Assembly: GCA_045600965.1 (NCBI GenBank)
Contig: JAZRYW010000019.1
Coordinates: forward strand, 1 to 24,100
Length of the DNA: 24,100 nucleotides
Reading direction: 5' to 3'
Source: RGIG6374 sp045600965
GTDB taxonomy: Bacteria; Bacteroidota; Bacteroidia; Bacteroidales; UBA932
Shown here: piece after piece, positions 6,232 to 13,010 of the stretch
Position numbering within the stretch: position 1 is the stretch's first letter
Layout: each line of letters opens with the position of its first letter
The notes under the pieces: model-generated
Seen by the model: only the letters and a program-made list of their open reading frames with translations
Told to the model about the DNA's origin: nothing
Database searches by the model: none
Made by a program: the position numbers and the translations under genes

Positions 6232-6872
6232 CCGACGACCCAGACCATCACGTGATTCTCGAAGATCACGTATTCGAGGTCGAATTCCATTTCGGTGCCG
6301 TCCTTGTGCTCGAAGGTTGCCTCAAGCTCACCGTCGCGGCGGGGATTGAACCTCTCGACCTCGATCTGTTCGGCGAAATCGACTCCGAAGACCGACATTC
6401 TCTTGTAAATGGCTTCCTTTGCGCTCCAGTAGATGGCCAGCTGGGTTGCCTTGGTCTTCTGGTCGTCGTCTTCGAGGTCGTCTATCTCATCCTCGGAAAG
6501 AGCCTTCTTCTCCACTGCCGAGAAATCCCTGTCGAGGGATTCGATGTCGATGCCCACATCCTCGGTGGGATGGGTGATGATGGCCACGAAACGGTTGTCG
6601 TGGGCGATACTGATCTCGATGGCGCAGTTCTGGATATAGGGCTTGCCGTTATCGTGATGGCCAAGGTAGACCTTGTCCTCGAATATCTCGTTGAGCAGCG
6701 CGCGGACCGCAAGACATTCACGGCGGCGGGCGGCGCCCTTGATGTATTTCAGTTCCTCAAGTTCCTCTGCGGGGACAGAAACGGTCGAAAGGAGTTCCTC
6801 CTCCGTTTCGGTCATATCCCAAACGTAGATTTTTGCCTTGTTGCTGAGTTCTTTAGTAAGATATAGTGCCAT
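6228..6872 (-). CDS. 4'-phosphopantetheinyl transferase (Sfp/AcpT type)
   Basis: A 214-residue enzyme that transfers the 4'-phosphopantetheine arm of CoA to a serine of acyl- or peptidyl-carrier proteins. The fold is recognised by ISIAHDNRF, then VGIDIE (Asp109 and Glu111 bind magnesium) and YWSAKEAIYK (Trp149, Lys152, Glu153). Length fits the two-lobed Sfp/HetI group, not the small AcpS. The start is set at MALYLTKE (6872); an earlier in-frame ATG adds only six residues. No carrier-protein or synthase gene is nearby, so it probably serves fatty-acid or other ACPs encoded elsewhere. It is preceded by a long structured leader and ends in a CTAG shared with the symporter stop. Confidence 0.9.
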   Translation of the reverse strand: MALYLTKELSNKAKIYVWDMTETEEELLSTVSVPAEELEELKYIKGAARRRECLAVRALLNEIFEDKVYLGHHDNGKPYIQNCAIEISIAHDNRFVAIITHPTEDVGIDIESLDRDFSAVEKKALSEDEIDDLEDDDQKTKATQLAIYWSAKEAIYKRMSVFGVDFAEQIEVERFNPRRDGELEATFEHKDGTEMEFDLEYVIFENHVMVWVVG

Positions 6873-7041
6873 CTGGATGAAAATTAACAAAAGGAATCCT
6901 TTCTGCCGGAAACAGCGTATCCTGCAGAAAGAGATGATGTATATGGTATGGATAATCGCGCCGCCGCGGGGTCAGGGCCCGCTTCAGGGAGAGGATTTGT
7001 ATTACAACTCGGAGGTTCCAAGGCTTTGCGATTTACATTTG
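6873..7041 (-). other. Long structured leader upstream of the PPTase, or a separate small RNA
   Basis: From the predicted start site near 7041 to the PPTase ATG are about 170 nt without a supported gene. Hairpins are GCGGG/CCCGC (6966-6970 with 6978-6982) and an 8-bp stem CTTTCTGC/GCAGAAAG (6899-6906 with 6924-6931) whose loop contains GGA/TCC. Such a leader could be a cis-regulatory element or an independent RNA read from the same promoter. No known riboswitch was recognised. Confidence 0.35.
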
Positions 7042-7047
7042 ACTACG

Positions 7048-7077
7048 CAAATATAATGTTATTTTTGTTTCCACAAA
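7048..7077 (-). promoter_or_regulatory. Predicted promoter for the PPTase gene or its leader RNA
   Basis: On the minus strand TTTG (7077-7074), 18 bp, then TATATTTG (7055-7048) fit the Bacteroidetes consensus well. The -33 box overlaps the U-tract side of the groESL terminator. Confidence 0.6.
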
Positions 7078-7079
7078 AA

Positions 7080-7103
7080 AAAAGCCCGCGCTCGCGGGCT
7101 TTT
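7080..7103 (-). terminator. Rho-independent terminator for groESL
   Basis: AAAAGCCCGCG and CGCGGGCTTTT form an 11-bp stem with a 2-base loop. On the minus strand the GC stem is followed by nine U residues (7083-7075), ideal for ending the groESL transcript; on the plus strand only four T residues follow. Confidence 0.9.
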
Positions 7104-7117
7104 CCTTTTAGGAATGA

Positions 7118-7260
7118 TGAAAAAATAAGTTGGTAAAGATTTATGAAAGATTGTTTATGGATTTTGAATGCGAAATGAAGGAGCGTAGCGGGCTACGTGA
7201 CTGAATGACAAATTCAAAAGACGAAACAAGATTCATAAAGATTACCAAGTTATTTTTTAA
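7118..7260 (+). repeat. Imperfect palindromic repeat with hairpin core (second repeat type)
   Basis: About 140 bp lying between the groL stop and its terminator. Outer arms are inverted: AAAAAATAAGTTGGTAA (7120-7136) against TTACCAAGTTATTTTTT (7242-7258), continuing with TTTATGAA, TTGTTT and TTTTGAAT blocks toward the centre. The middle reads GAAGGAGC, hairpin CGTAGC-GG-GCTACG, TGACTGA: the same core as in the 162-bp elements, although the outer ends are unrelated to them. GAATGA occurs just outside both ends (7112-7117 and 7261-7266) and may be a target duplication. No ORF. It would be transcribed as part of the groESL 3' end. Confidence 0.7.
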
Positions 7261-7285
7261 GAATGACTTACTCGGAATCAGTGGA

Positions 7286-8917
7286 TTACATCATTCCGCC
7301 CATTCCGGCATTGGGATTCATAGGCATAGGAGGTTCCGGTTCCGGCTTGTCGGCGATGACACATTCGGTGGTGAGGAACATTCCTGCAACTGAAGCGGCG
7401 TTCTCGAGAGCCACGCGGGCAACCTTGGTGGGATCGATCACACCTGCGGCGAGAAGATTCTCATAGACACCTGTGCGGGCGTTGTATCCGAAATCGCCCT
7501 TGCCTTCCTTGATCTTCTGCACAATCACGCTGCCTTCTGCACCTGCGTTCTCGACAATGGTGCGGATAGGCTCCTCTATTGCGCGTGCCACGATGTTGAT
7601 ACCGGTCTGTTCGTCCTCGTTCTCGGCCTTGACCTTCTTGAGAGCCTTTGCGGCGCGGATGTATGCTACACCGCCACCGGCTACGATACCTTCTTCGACA
7701 GCGGCTCTGGTTGCGCTGAGAGCGTCCTCCACGCGATCCTTCTTCTCCTTCATCTCAACCTCGGTGGCTGCGCCCACATAAAGGACTGCCACGCCGCCGG
7801 CGAGCTTGCCCAGACGTTCGTAAAGCTTCTCGCGGTCATAGTCGGAAGTGGTGGTCCTGGCCTGGGTGCGGATCTGCTCGACACGGTCGTTGATCTGCTT
7901 CTTGTCGCCTGCGCCGTTGACAATGGTGGTGTTTTCCTTGTCGATGACAACCTTCTCGGCACGGCCCAGCAAATCGGCAGTCGCGTTCTCGAAGGTGATG
8001 CCCTTGTCGTCGGAAATCACTGTGCCACCCGTGAGGACGGCGATGTCCTGGAGCATTTCCTTGCGACGGTCACCGTAGCCGGGAGCCTTGACTGCGGCAA
8101 CCTTGAGGGTCCCGCGAAGACGGTTGACAACCAGTGTGGTGAGAGCCTCGCCTTCCACGTCCTCAGCGATAATCAGAAGAGACTTGCCTTCACGGGCGAT
8201 GGGCTCGAGTATCGGAAGAAGATCCTTCATAGTGGATATCTTCTTGTCGGTGATGAGAATGGAAGGAGTGTCGAGGACAGCCTCCATCTTGTCGGGGTTG
8301 GTCATAAAGTATGCTGAGATGTAACCTCTGTCGAACTTCATACCTTCTACCACCTTGACTTCGGTATCAGTGCCCTTCGCCTCCTCGACGGTGATGACAC
8401 CGTCCTTCTTGACCTTTTCCATAGCGTCGGCTATGAGCTTGCCGATGAATGCGTCGTTGTTTGCGGAGATGGTGCCGACCTGTTCTATCTTGGAATAGTC
8501 GTCACCCACGGACTGGCTCTGTGACTTGAGGTCAGCCACAACGGCTGCCACGGCCTTGTCGATACCGCGCTTGAGATCCATAGGATTGGCGCCTGCGGTC
8601 ACGTTCTTCAGACCCACGTTGATGATGGACTGTGCAAGGACCGTTGCTGTGGTTGTACCGTCACCTGCCTGGTCGTTGGTCTTGGAGGCAACTTCCTTTA
8701 CCATCTGCGCGCCCATATTCTGGAAATGGTCCTCGAGTTCAACCTCCTTTGCCACGGTCACGCCGTCCTTGGTCACCTGGGGAGCGCCGAACTTCTTGTC
8801 GATAACCACGTTGCGGCCCTTGGGACCGAGAGTTACCTTTACTGCGTTTGCAAGGGCGTCAGCACCTTCCTTCATAAGGTTGCGGGCGTCCATATTGAAT
8901 TTGATTTCCTTTGCCAT
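7286..8917 (-). CDS. groL: Chaperonin GroEL (60 kDa)
   Basis: A 543-residue GroEL subunit of the normal length. It forms the double seven-membered ring that folds cytosolic proteins with ATP and GroES. Recognised from MAKEIKFNMDAR, the nucleotide-binding TLGPKGRNVVI and AGDGTTTATVLAQ, AVKAPGYGDRRKEML in the apical domain, GGGVAYIRA and the flexible Gly/Met tail ending GGMM. It follows groS by 19 bp in the same transcript and is followed by a hairpin-cored repeat and a strong terminator. Confidence 0.99.
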   Translation of the reverse strand: MAKEIKFNMDARNLMKEGADALANAVKVTLGPKGRNVVIDKKFGAPQVTKDGVTVAKEVELEDHFQNMGAQMVKEVASKTNDQAGDGTTTATVLAQSIINVGLKNVTAGANPMDLKRGIDKAVAAVVADLKSQSQSVGDDYSKIEQVGTISANNDAFIGKLIADAMEKVKKDGVITVEEAKGTDTEVKVVEGMKFDRGYISAYFMTNPDKMEAVLDTPSILITDKKISTMKDLLPILEPIAREGKSLLIIAEDVEGEALTTLVVNRLRGTLKVAAVKAPGYGDRRKEMLQDIAVLTGGTVISDDKGITFENATADLLGRAEKVVIDKENTTIVNGAGDKKQINDRVEQIRTQARTTTSDYDREKLYERLGKLAGGVAVLYVGAATEVEMKEKKDRVEDALSATRAAVEEGIVAGGGVAYIRAAKALKKVKAENEDEQTGINIVARAIEEPIRTIVENAGAEGSVIVQKIKEGKGDFGYNARTGVYENLLAAGVIDPTKVARVALENAASVAGMFLTTECVIADKPEPEPPMPMNPNAGMGGMM

Positions 8918-8936
8918 ATCGATGTTTCCTTTATAA

Positions 8937-9206
8937 TTACAAAACTGCCACTACGTCGCTCTGACGCATAATGAGATAATCCTTTCCGTCAACGGTGATT
9001 TCAGTGCCGGAATATTTGCCGTAGAGAACCACGTCTCCGACCTTGAGTTCCATAGGTTCGTCCTTCTTGCCGTTGCCTACGGCGACAACCTTGCCCTGCT
9101 GGGGCTTTTCCTTTGCGGAATCGGGGATGTAAAGACCGCTCGCGGTCTTGGTTTCAGCTTCTTTAGGTTCGATGAGAACCCTGTCTGCCAATGGTCTGAT
9201 GCTCAT
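8937..9206 (-). CDS. groS: Co-chaperonin GroES (10 kDa)
   Basis: An 89-residue GroES, the heptameric lid of the GroEL cage. It shows IRPLADRVLIE at the N-terminus, the mobile loop around ETKTASGLYIPDSAKEKP that docks on GroEL, and VGDVVLYGKYSGTEI, the Bacteroidetes-typical ending of the roof region. First gene of the groSL operon. No CIRCE element or clear TAnnTTTG box was found in front of it. The inverted repeat at 9287-9317 lies about 80 bp upstream, between it and the divergent tadA. Confidence 0.98.
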   Translation of the reverse strand: MSIRPLADRVLIEPKEAETKTASGLYIPDSAKEKPQQGKVVAVGNGKKDEPMELKVGDVVLYGKYSGTEITVDGKDYLIMRQSDVVAVL

Positions 9207-9286
9207 AGTTGTTTTATTTTTAATTTGTTGTAACTTTTTTCATTCCGCCCTTGGTTCCGGACGGCATCCTCTGTCAGTCAAAATAA

Positions 9287-9317
9287 GTGCCAAAGAAGTG
9301 ATATGACAATTTGGCAC
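9287..9317. promoter_or_regulatory. Operator-like inverted repeat between groS and tadA
   Basis: GTGCCAAA (9287-9294) and TTTGGCAC (9310-9317) are perfect 8-bp inverted arms with a 15-bp spacer. The right arm contains the -33 TTTG of the tadA promoter. This spacing suits a dimeric regulator binding on one face of the helix. It is not a CIRCE element. Confidence 0.5.
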
Positions 9318-9341
9318 ATTGCCGGCATTTGTCTACTTTTG
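9310..9341 (+). promoter_or_regulatory. tadA promoter
   Basis: TTTG (9310-9313), 20 bp, then TACTTTTG (9334-9341) match the Bacteroidetes consensus exactly. The start site would fall at about 9346-9349, on the tadA ATG itself, so the mRNA is probably leaderless. Confidence 0.7.
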
Positions 9342-9346
9342 CATAT

Positions 9347-9781
9347 ATGACAAGCGACGAACAGTTTATGAAATATGCCCTGAACGAGGCAAATGAGGCT
9401 CTCTGTCAGGGAGAGGTGCCGATAGGGGCTGTTGTGGTATGCAACGGTAGCGTCATAGCCCGCGCCCACAACCTCACCGAAACGCTCAAGGACCCCACCG
9501 CCCACGCCGAAATGCAGGCTATAACAATGGCCTGCGAGGCATTTTCAGGCAAATATCTCACCCAGTGCTCCATCTATGTGACAGTGGAGCCCTGTCCTAT
9601 GTGCGCCGCCGCCCTTGCCTGGGCCCAGATCGGCCGGATTGTCTATGGCGCCCCCGATCCGCGGAGGGGTTTCTCCCTCTTCTCACCCTCCCTGCTCCAC
9701 CCCAGGACCTCCGTAGTGTCGGGCATCCTGGAGGACGAGTGTTCGGCCCTTATGAAAGATTTCTTCAAGGGAATAAGATAA
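9347..9781 (+). CDS. tadA: tRNA-specific adenosine deaminase TadA
   Basis: A 144-residue zinc deaminase that converts the wobble adenosine of tRNA-Arg(ACG) to inosine. The zinc and proton-transfer motifs are intact: HAE at residues 53-55 and PCPMC at 82-86. The N-terminal helix MKYALNEANEAL and EVPIGAVVV are typical. The start is placed at ATG 9347 because the -7 box ends 5 bp before it; an upstream in-frame ATG would place 12 extra codons inside the promoter. It lies divergent from groSL and just upstream of a tRNA-Gln gene. Confidence 0.93.
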   Translation: MTSDEQFMKYALNEANEALCQGEVPIGAVVVCNGSVIARAHNLTETLKDPTAHAEMQAITMACEAFSGKYLTQCSIYVTVEPCPMCAAALAWAQIGRIVYGAPDPRRGFSLFSPSLLHPRTSVVSGILEDECSALMKDFFKGIR

Positions 9782-9786
9782 TTTCC

Positions 9787-9794
9787 TATATTTG
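9787..9794 (+). promoter_or_regulatory. -7 box for tRNA-Gln
   Basis: TATATTTG matches TAnnTTTG, 10 bp before the first base of the mature tRNA. The -33 region, inside the end of tadA, is weak. Confidence 0.5.
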
Positions 9795-9804
9795 CGACCG
9801 ATAT

Positions 9805-9878
9805 TGAGGTATCGTCTAATGGCAAGACAACAGATTTTGGTTCTGTGAATAGAGGTTCGATTCCTCTTACCTCAACCA
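9805..9878 (+). tRNA. tRNA-Gln (anticodon TTG), CCA encoded
   Basis: Acceptor TGAGGTA pairs with TACCTCA; the D stem is GTC/GAC; the anticodon arm is ACAGA-TTTTGGT-TCTGT with TTG at positions 34-36; the T arm is AGAGG-TTCGATT-CCTCT. The discriminator A (9875) is followed by an encoded CCA (9876-9878). The next gene's ATG is only 14 nt downstream, so the tRNA may be processed out of a longer transcript. Confidence 0.97.
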
Positions 9879-9892
9879 TAAACACACAGCAA

Positions 9893-10471
9893 ATGAAACG
9901 TTTCTTCCTGACCGCCCTGGTGGCATTCGTTACGGTGGCTTCAGCCAGCGCGCAGTATTCAATCAAGACTCCCATACTCGCTCAAGACGCATCCCTGAGC
10001 GGGATAATGGCCTATGTCGCCGAGCTCGAACAGTTGAAGGACCAGGCTGACAAAGTCGCCCGGAACGGCCGTGAGGCCATCAACGTCTTCCTCCAGGAAC
10101 AGTCTCCTGAAATCTACAGTTCAGTGGTGAAGAGCGTGCATACCGGAAAGACCATATCAATTATCGGAGGAAGCATTGCAGTTGCCGGCATAGGCGGTGC
10201 AATCGGAACTCTCGCCGCTTACAACTTCAACGTCAGAGAGACCATTCCGGGCAGTCTGATAGCGGGATCCTGCGGCGCCCTGGCGGCAGTCGGCCTCGGT
10301 ATGGGGCTGGCCGGCATCATAACGATACTCGACTCCGGACGCGACGGCATCGTGCTTTACAAAAGGGCCGTCAACGATGAAATCACCCGCATCAAGTCGT
10401 TCAGCGGCTACCGCGCCGAACTTCATTTCGGAGCCACTGCATCGGGTGTGGGACTTGCCCTGAATTTCTGA
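9893..10471 (+). CDS. Exported protein of unknown function with two hydrophobic segments
   Basis: A 192-residue protein; MKRFFLTALVAFVTVASASA is a clear signal peptide, so the start is at 9893 and not inside the tRNA. Residues about 25-75 are helical and charged. Two Gly/Ala-rich hydrophobic segments follow (around SIIGGSIAVAGIGGAIGTLA and LIAGSCGALAAVGLGMGLAG), separated by a short polar stretch, like a hairpin that spans or glycine-zips into a membrane. The C-terminus LHFGATASGVGLALNF ends in an aromatic residue. No family recognised. It is 10 bp upstream of the thioredoxin-fold lipoprotein and may be its partner. Confidence 0.75.
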   Translation: MKRFFLTALVAFVTVASASAQYSIKTPILAQDASLSGIMAYVAELEQLKDQADKVARNGREAINVFLQEQSPEIYSSVVKSVHTGKTISIIGGSIAVAGIGGAIGTLAAYNFNVRETIPGSLIAGSCGALAAVGLGMGLAGIITILDSGRDGIVLYKRAVNDEITRIKSFSGYRAELHFGATASGVGLALNF

Positions 10472-10481
10472 CATCGCGCAA

Positions 10482-11441
10482 ATGTCCCCGTTACGTAAGA
10501 CAACTCTCCTGACCGTTGTCCTGCTGTGCCTGTCGCAGTGCTGCTGCAAACCCTCTTCAGGGGAGAAGTTGATTCCGCCGCAGCAGTTCCCGACCGTCAC
10601 CATCCCGCCTGTCGAACCCGATCCCGCAGCATACGCCGTCAGTCACTGGTTCAACCGCCTTTTCGATTCCACACGCGTTTTCAACACCGACACGTCACTG
10701 GTGATGGGCGTCACCCGGGAAAGTTTCATAGAGGCGTTCAGGATGTATGCAAGGCTGCTCGGGGCCGTTCCCTGCCAGAAAGGTATGGAAGCGCAGCGCA
10801 AGGCGCTCCGGCTCGCGGAAAGTTATCAGATCGGACATCCGGAAAGCAATATATGGAAGATGATGCTCGATGCCAACAGCGCCGTTATAGACGATCCCAA
10901 CTCCCCCGAACGAAGCGAGGATATGTATGTTCCGGTGCTCGAGGCTATGATTGCCTCACCGCTGGTGGACTCCCTGTCGAAGCTCACGCCGGCATACAAG
11001 CTGCCGCTGTATTCGCTCAACCGGCGGGGCACCAAGGCCGCCGATTTCAGATTCACGACCTCCGACGGACGCATTTCCTCACTTTACGCAACTTCGGGTG
11101 ATTTTATCCTGATACTCTTCAGCAATCCCGGCTGCGACGCCTGCAAGACCGTCATCAGACAAATCAATGACAATATTCTGCTTGACGGGATGATAAGGGA
11201 CGGATGCCTGAAGGTCATCAACTGCTACCCCGACGAAGACCTGAAATATTGGAACGAGTACCGGAAATTCTATCCCGGGCATTGGATCAACTGCTACGAC
11301 CACCTTCAGGCTCTCAACAGCCGTACGAAATACAACCTCAGAGCCATACCCTCGCTCTACCTTCTTGACAGGGAATACACGGTGCTGCTCAAGGATGCGC
11401 CCCTGGAGGCTGTCATTGAAGCTGTATCCGAAGCAATCTAG
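10482..11441 (+). CDS. Lipoprotein with DUF5106-like region and thioredoxin-like domain
   Basis: A 319-residue envelope lipoprotein. The signal region ends in a cysteine-rich lipobox (LCLSQC, Cys20 or Cys16). Residues about 45-165 are helical and resemble the DUF5106 segment found in front of Bacteroidetes thioredoxin-like proteins. Residues about 185-319 form a TlpA/thioredoxin fold: FSNPGCDACKTV with CxxC at 218-221, and a cis-Pro in AIPSLYLLD. The CDAC active site suggests a periplasmic or outer-membrane-anchored disulfide reductase or isomerase; partner unknown. Its stop overlaps that of the convergent dipeptidase in a CTAG. Confidence 0.8.
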   Translation: MSPLRKTTLLTVVLLCLSQCCCKPSSGEKLIPPQQFPTVTIPPVEPDPAAYAVSHWFNRLFDSTRVFNTDTSLVMGVTRESFIEAFRMYARLLGAVPCQKGMEAQRKALRLAESYQIGHPESNIWKMMLDANSAVIDDPNSPERSEDMYVPVLEAMIASPLVDSLSKLTPAYKLPLYSLNRRGTKAADFRFTTSDGRISSLYATSGDFILILFSNPGCDACKTVIRQINDNILLDGMIRDGCLKVINCYPDEDLKYWNEYRKFYPGHWINCYDHLQALNSRTKYNLRAIPSLYLLDREYTVLLKDAPLEAVIEAVSEAI

Positions 11442-12937
11442 AGGGCGGCCTGACGCTGCACCTGCTCCATAACGCGGAGGAAGTTGCCTCCGAGTATCTT
11501 TCCGATATCTTCGGAGTCATAGCCGCGTTCGAGCAGTTTCACCACGATGTTCACAAGGTCGTTCTGCCCCATAAGGTTCCAGCCGCCGCCTCCTCCGTCA
11601 AAATCCAGTCCCAGGCCCACGTGGTCTATGCCCGCCATCTTCACGCAATGGTCTATGTGGTCCATCATCCGGTCAAGGCCAACCCTTTCCATATCGTTGC
11701 CCATAAAGTTCCAGACCATATAGACCTGCACCACGCCCCCGGCCTTTGCCAGTTCCTTGAGCTGTCTGTCAGTGAGGTTGCGGTTGTTGTGCCAGATGGC
11801 GTCGGCACCGGAATGCGAGCAGATGAAAGGGGCGCGGGAATACTCGCAGATGTCACGGAACGTACCTGCGCCGGTATGCGACGCATCGATGATGATTCCG
11901 CAGCGGTTCATCTCCCTGACGACATCTATCCCGAAATCGGTCAGACCTCCGTTCCTGTTGCCGCTGTACTTGGAGGATGTGTTGCAGATATGGTTGTCAC
12001 GGGTGTGGCACAGGGTGATGTAGGCTACTCCACGGTCAGCCAGGCGGCGGATATTGCCCAGATCGCGCCCCACTCCGTAGCCGTTCTCCACGGCCAGTAT
12101 GAAGGCCTTGCGTCCTTCGGCCTTCAACGCCCTCACCTCTTCCGCCGTACGGGCCATTCCGCAGGCATCGGGATATGAGGCCACATCCTTCTCGATGGAG
12201 TCCAGAGTGGCAAAACACCTTTCTGCGGCCCTGTCAAGCGATTTGTCATCCAGAGGTCCGGAATGCAGATAGCAGGCGAGCACCTGAGCGCAGAGGCCGC
12301 TTTCCTGCATCTTCTGTATGCTGGTCTGGGCGTTTGAACGCCGGCCGACGCTGTATCCGCCGCGCTGACGGGCATCGGGCTGGTCGCTATGGGAATCTAT
12401 GCTGACCGCCTGTGAAAGGATTTCCTTCGCCTTATGGTATGTGACGGCTCTGTCCACCAGCGCATCGAGGGAGTCCGTCCTGACGGGGCGGCGCATCGCT
12501 GAGCGGTTGATGGCATCAAGTATGGGGGTGGTGCCCATCAGAGGCACGTTGAAATCGACGAGCGACTTCAGAAGCAGCAGACCGGGGGCATCATCCTTCC
12601 CGACTTCTGCCTCCAGGCGCTCTGCAAACGAGGGGGTGAGAATGAAACCGTCGAGAGCCGCAACCACGCTGCGGACAGCGTTGATGTCATTGACGGAAGT
12701 TGAAACCGTCACAGGCAGAGCGCCTGCCGAGACCATATCCTGCAATGAATATTCGAGGCCGCCCTCCGGAATACCTATCACGGGCCTGGGCGCTATGCTT
12801 GTGGAGGTGGCCGCATCGGCCTTCTCGAAGACCTTTCTGACTCCTGCAGGATATGAGATCCTCTGCGCATCGGCGTTGCAGGAGCTAAGGACAGCCGCCA
12901 GAAGCGGAAGCAAAGAGAGCAGTCTTGTTTTCATCAC
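11438..12937 (-). CDS. M19 membrane dipeptidase with degenerate class-I glutaminase-like N-terminus
   Basis: A 499-residue lipoprotein (lipobox LSSC, Cys20). Residues about 175-495 are an M19 renal-dipeptidase domain: HxD (His183, Asp185), Glu284 in LAVENGYG, His354 in IIDASHTG, His375 in FICSHS and Asp445 in VGLGLDFDG are the metal and active-site residues, all present, so it should cleave dipeptides, possibly from peptidoglycan turnover. Residues about 50-170 look like a shortened peptidase C26 / class-I amidotransferase (RPVIGIPE, LDGFILT, then VPLMGTTPILDAIN), but the nucleophile Cys of the usual GxCxG elbow is replaced by Thr, so this part is probably non-catalytic. Start may be 12937 or one codon later. 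Confidence 0.9.
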   Translation of the reverse strand: MMKTRLLSLLPLLAAVLSSCNADAQRISYPAGVRKVFEKADAATSTSIAPRPVIGIPEGGLEYSLQDMVSAGALPVTVSTSVNDINAVRSVVAALDGFILTPSFAERLEAEVGKDDAPGLLLLKSLVDFNVPLMGTTPILDAINRSAMRRPVRTDSLDALVDRAVTYHKAKEILSQAVSIDSHSDQPDARQRGGYSVGRRSNAQTSIQKMQESGLCAQVLACYLHSGPLDDKSLDRAAERCFATLDSIEKDVASYPDACGMARTAEEVRALKAEGRKAFILAVENGYGVGRDLGNIRRLADRGVAYITLCHTRDNHICNTSSKYSGNRNGGLTDFGIDVVREMNRCGIIIDASHTGAGTFRDICEYSRAPFICSHSGADAIWHNNRNLTDRQLKELAKAGGVVQVYMVWNFMGNDMERVGLDRMMDHIDHCVKMAGIDHVGLGLDFDGGGGGWNLMGQNDLVNIVVKLLERGYDSEDIGKILGGNFLRVMEQVQRQAAL

Positions 12938-12953
12938 AGGTAATAAGGAAGGA

Positions 12954-12961
12954 CAAATTTA
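12954..12961 (-). promoter_or_regulatory. -7 box for the M19 dipeptidase
   Basis: Minus-strand TAAATTTG, 16 bp before the ATG. The -33 region is weak. Divergent from the box at 12995. Confidence 0.45.
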
Positions 12962-12994
12962 ATTACAATCAGATTCTGTTTTGCACTTTTTTTG

Positions 12995-13002
12995 TACTTT
13001 TG
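12995..13002 (+). promoter_or_regulatory. -7 box for the metallopeptidase-barrel gene
   Basis: TACTTTTG, 8 bp before the ATG at 13011, implying a leader of only a base or two. It is preceded by a T-rich run; no exact -33 box. Confidence 0.5.
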
Positions 13003-13010
13003 ATTCTTAT

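Noticed and set aside
6090..6866. 258-codon plus-strand frame opposite the PPTase
   Set aside because: It is the antisense shadow of a gene with clear PPTase motifs and has no domain of its own.
9276..9294. Sigma-54-type promoter (TGGCAC-N5-TTGAC) for groS on the minus strand
   Set aside because: The -12 element lacks the GC of TTGC, and TGGCAC is better explained as an arm of the perfect inverted repeat.
9207..9346. CIRCE/HrcA operator in front of groS
   Set aside because: No TTAGCACTC-N9-GAGTGCTAA or close variant is present.
9845..9892. Upstream in-frame start for the exported protein inside tRNA-Gln
   Set aside because: Those codons are tRNA sequence; the signal peptide begins at 9893.
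12970..12984. Another MITE terminus (GATTCTGTTTTGCA)
   Set aside because: It resembles the end sequence over about 12 bases but has no partner end or TWA flank, and lies in a T-rich promoter region where this can arise by chance.
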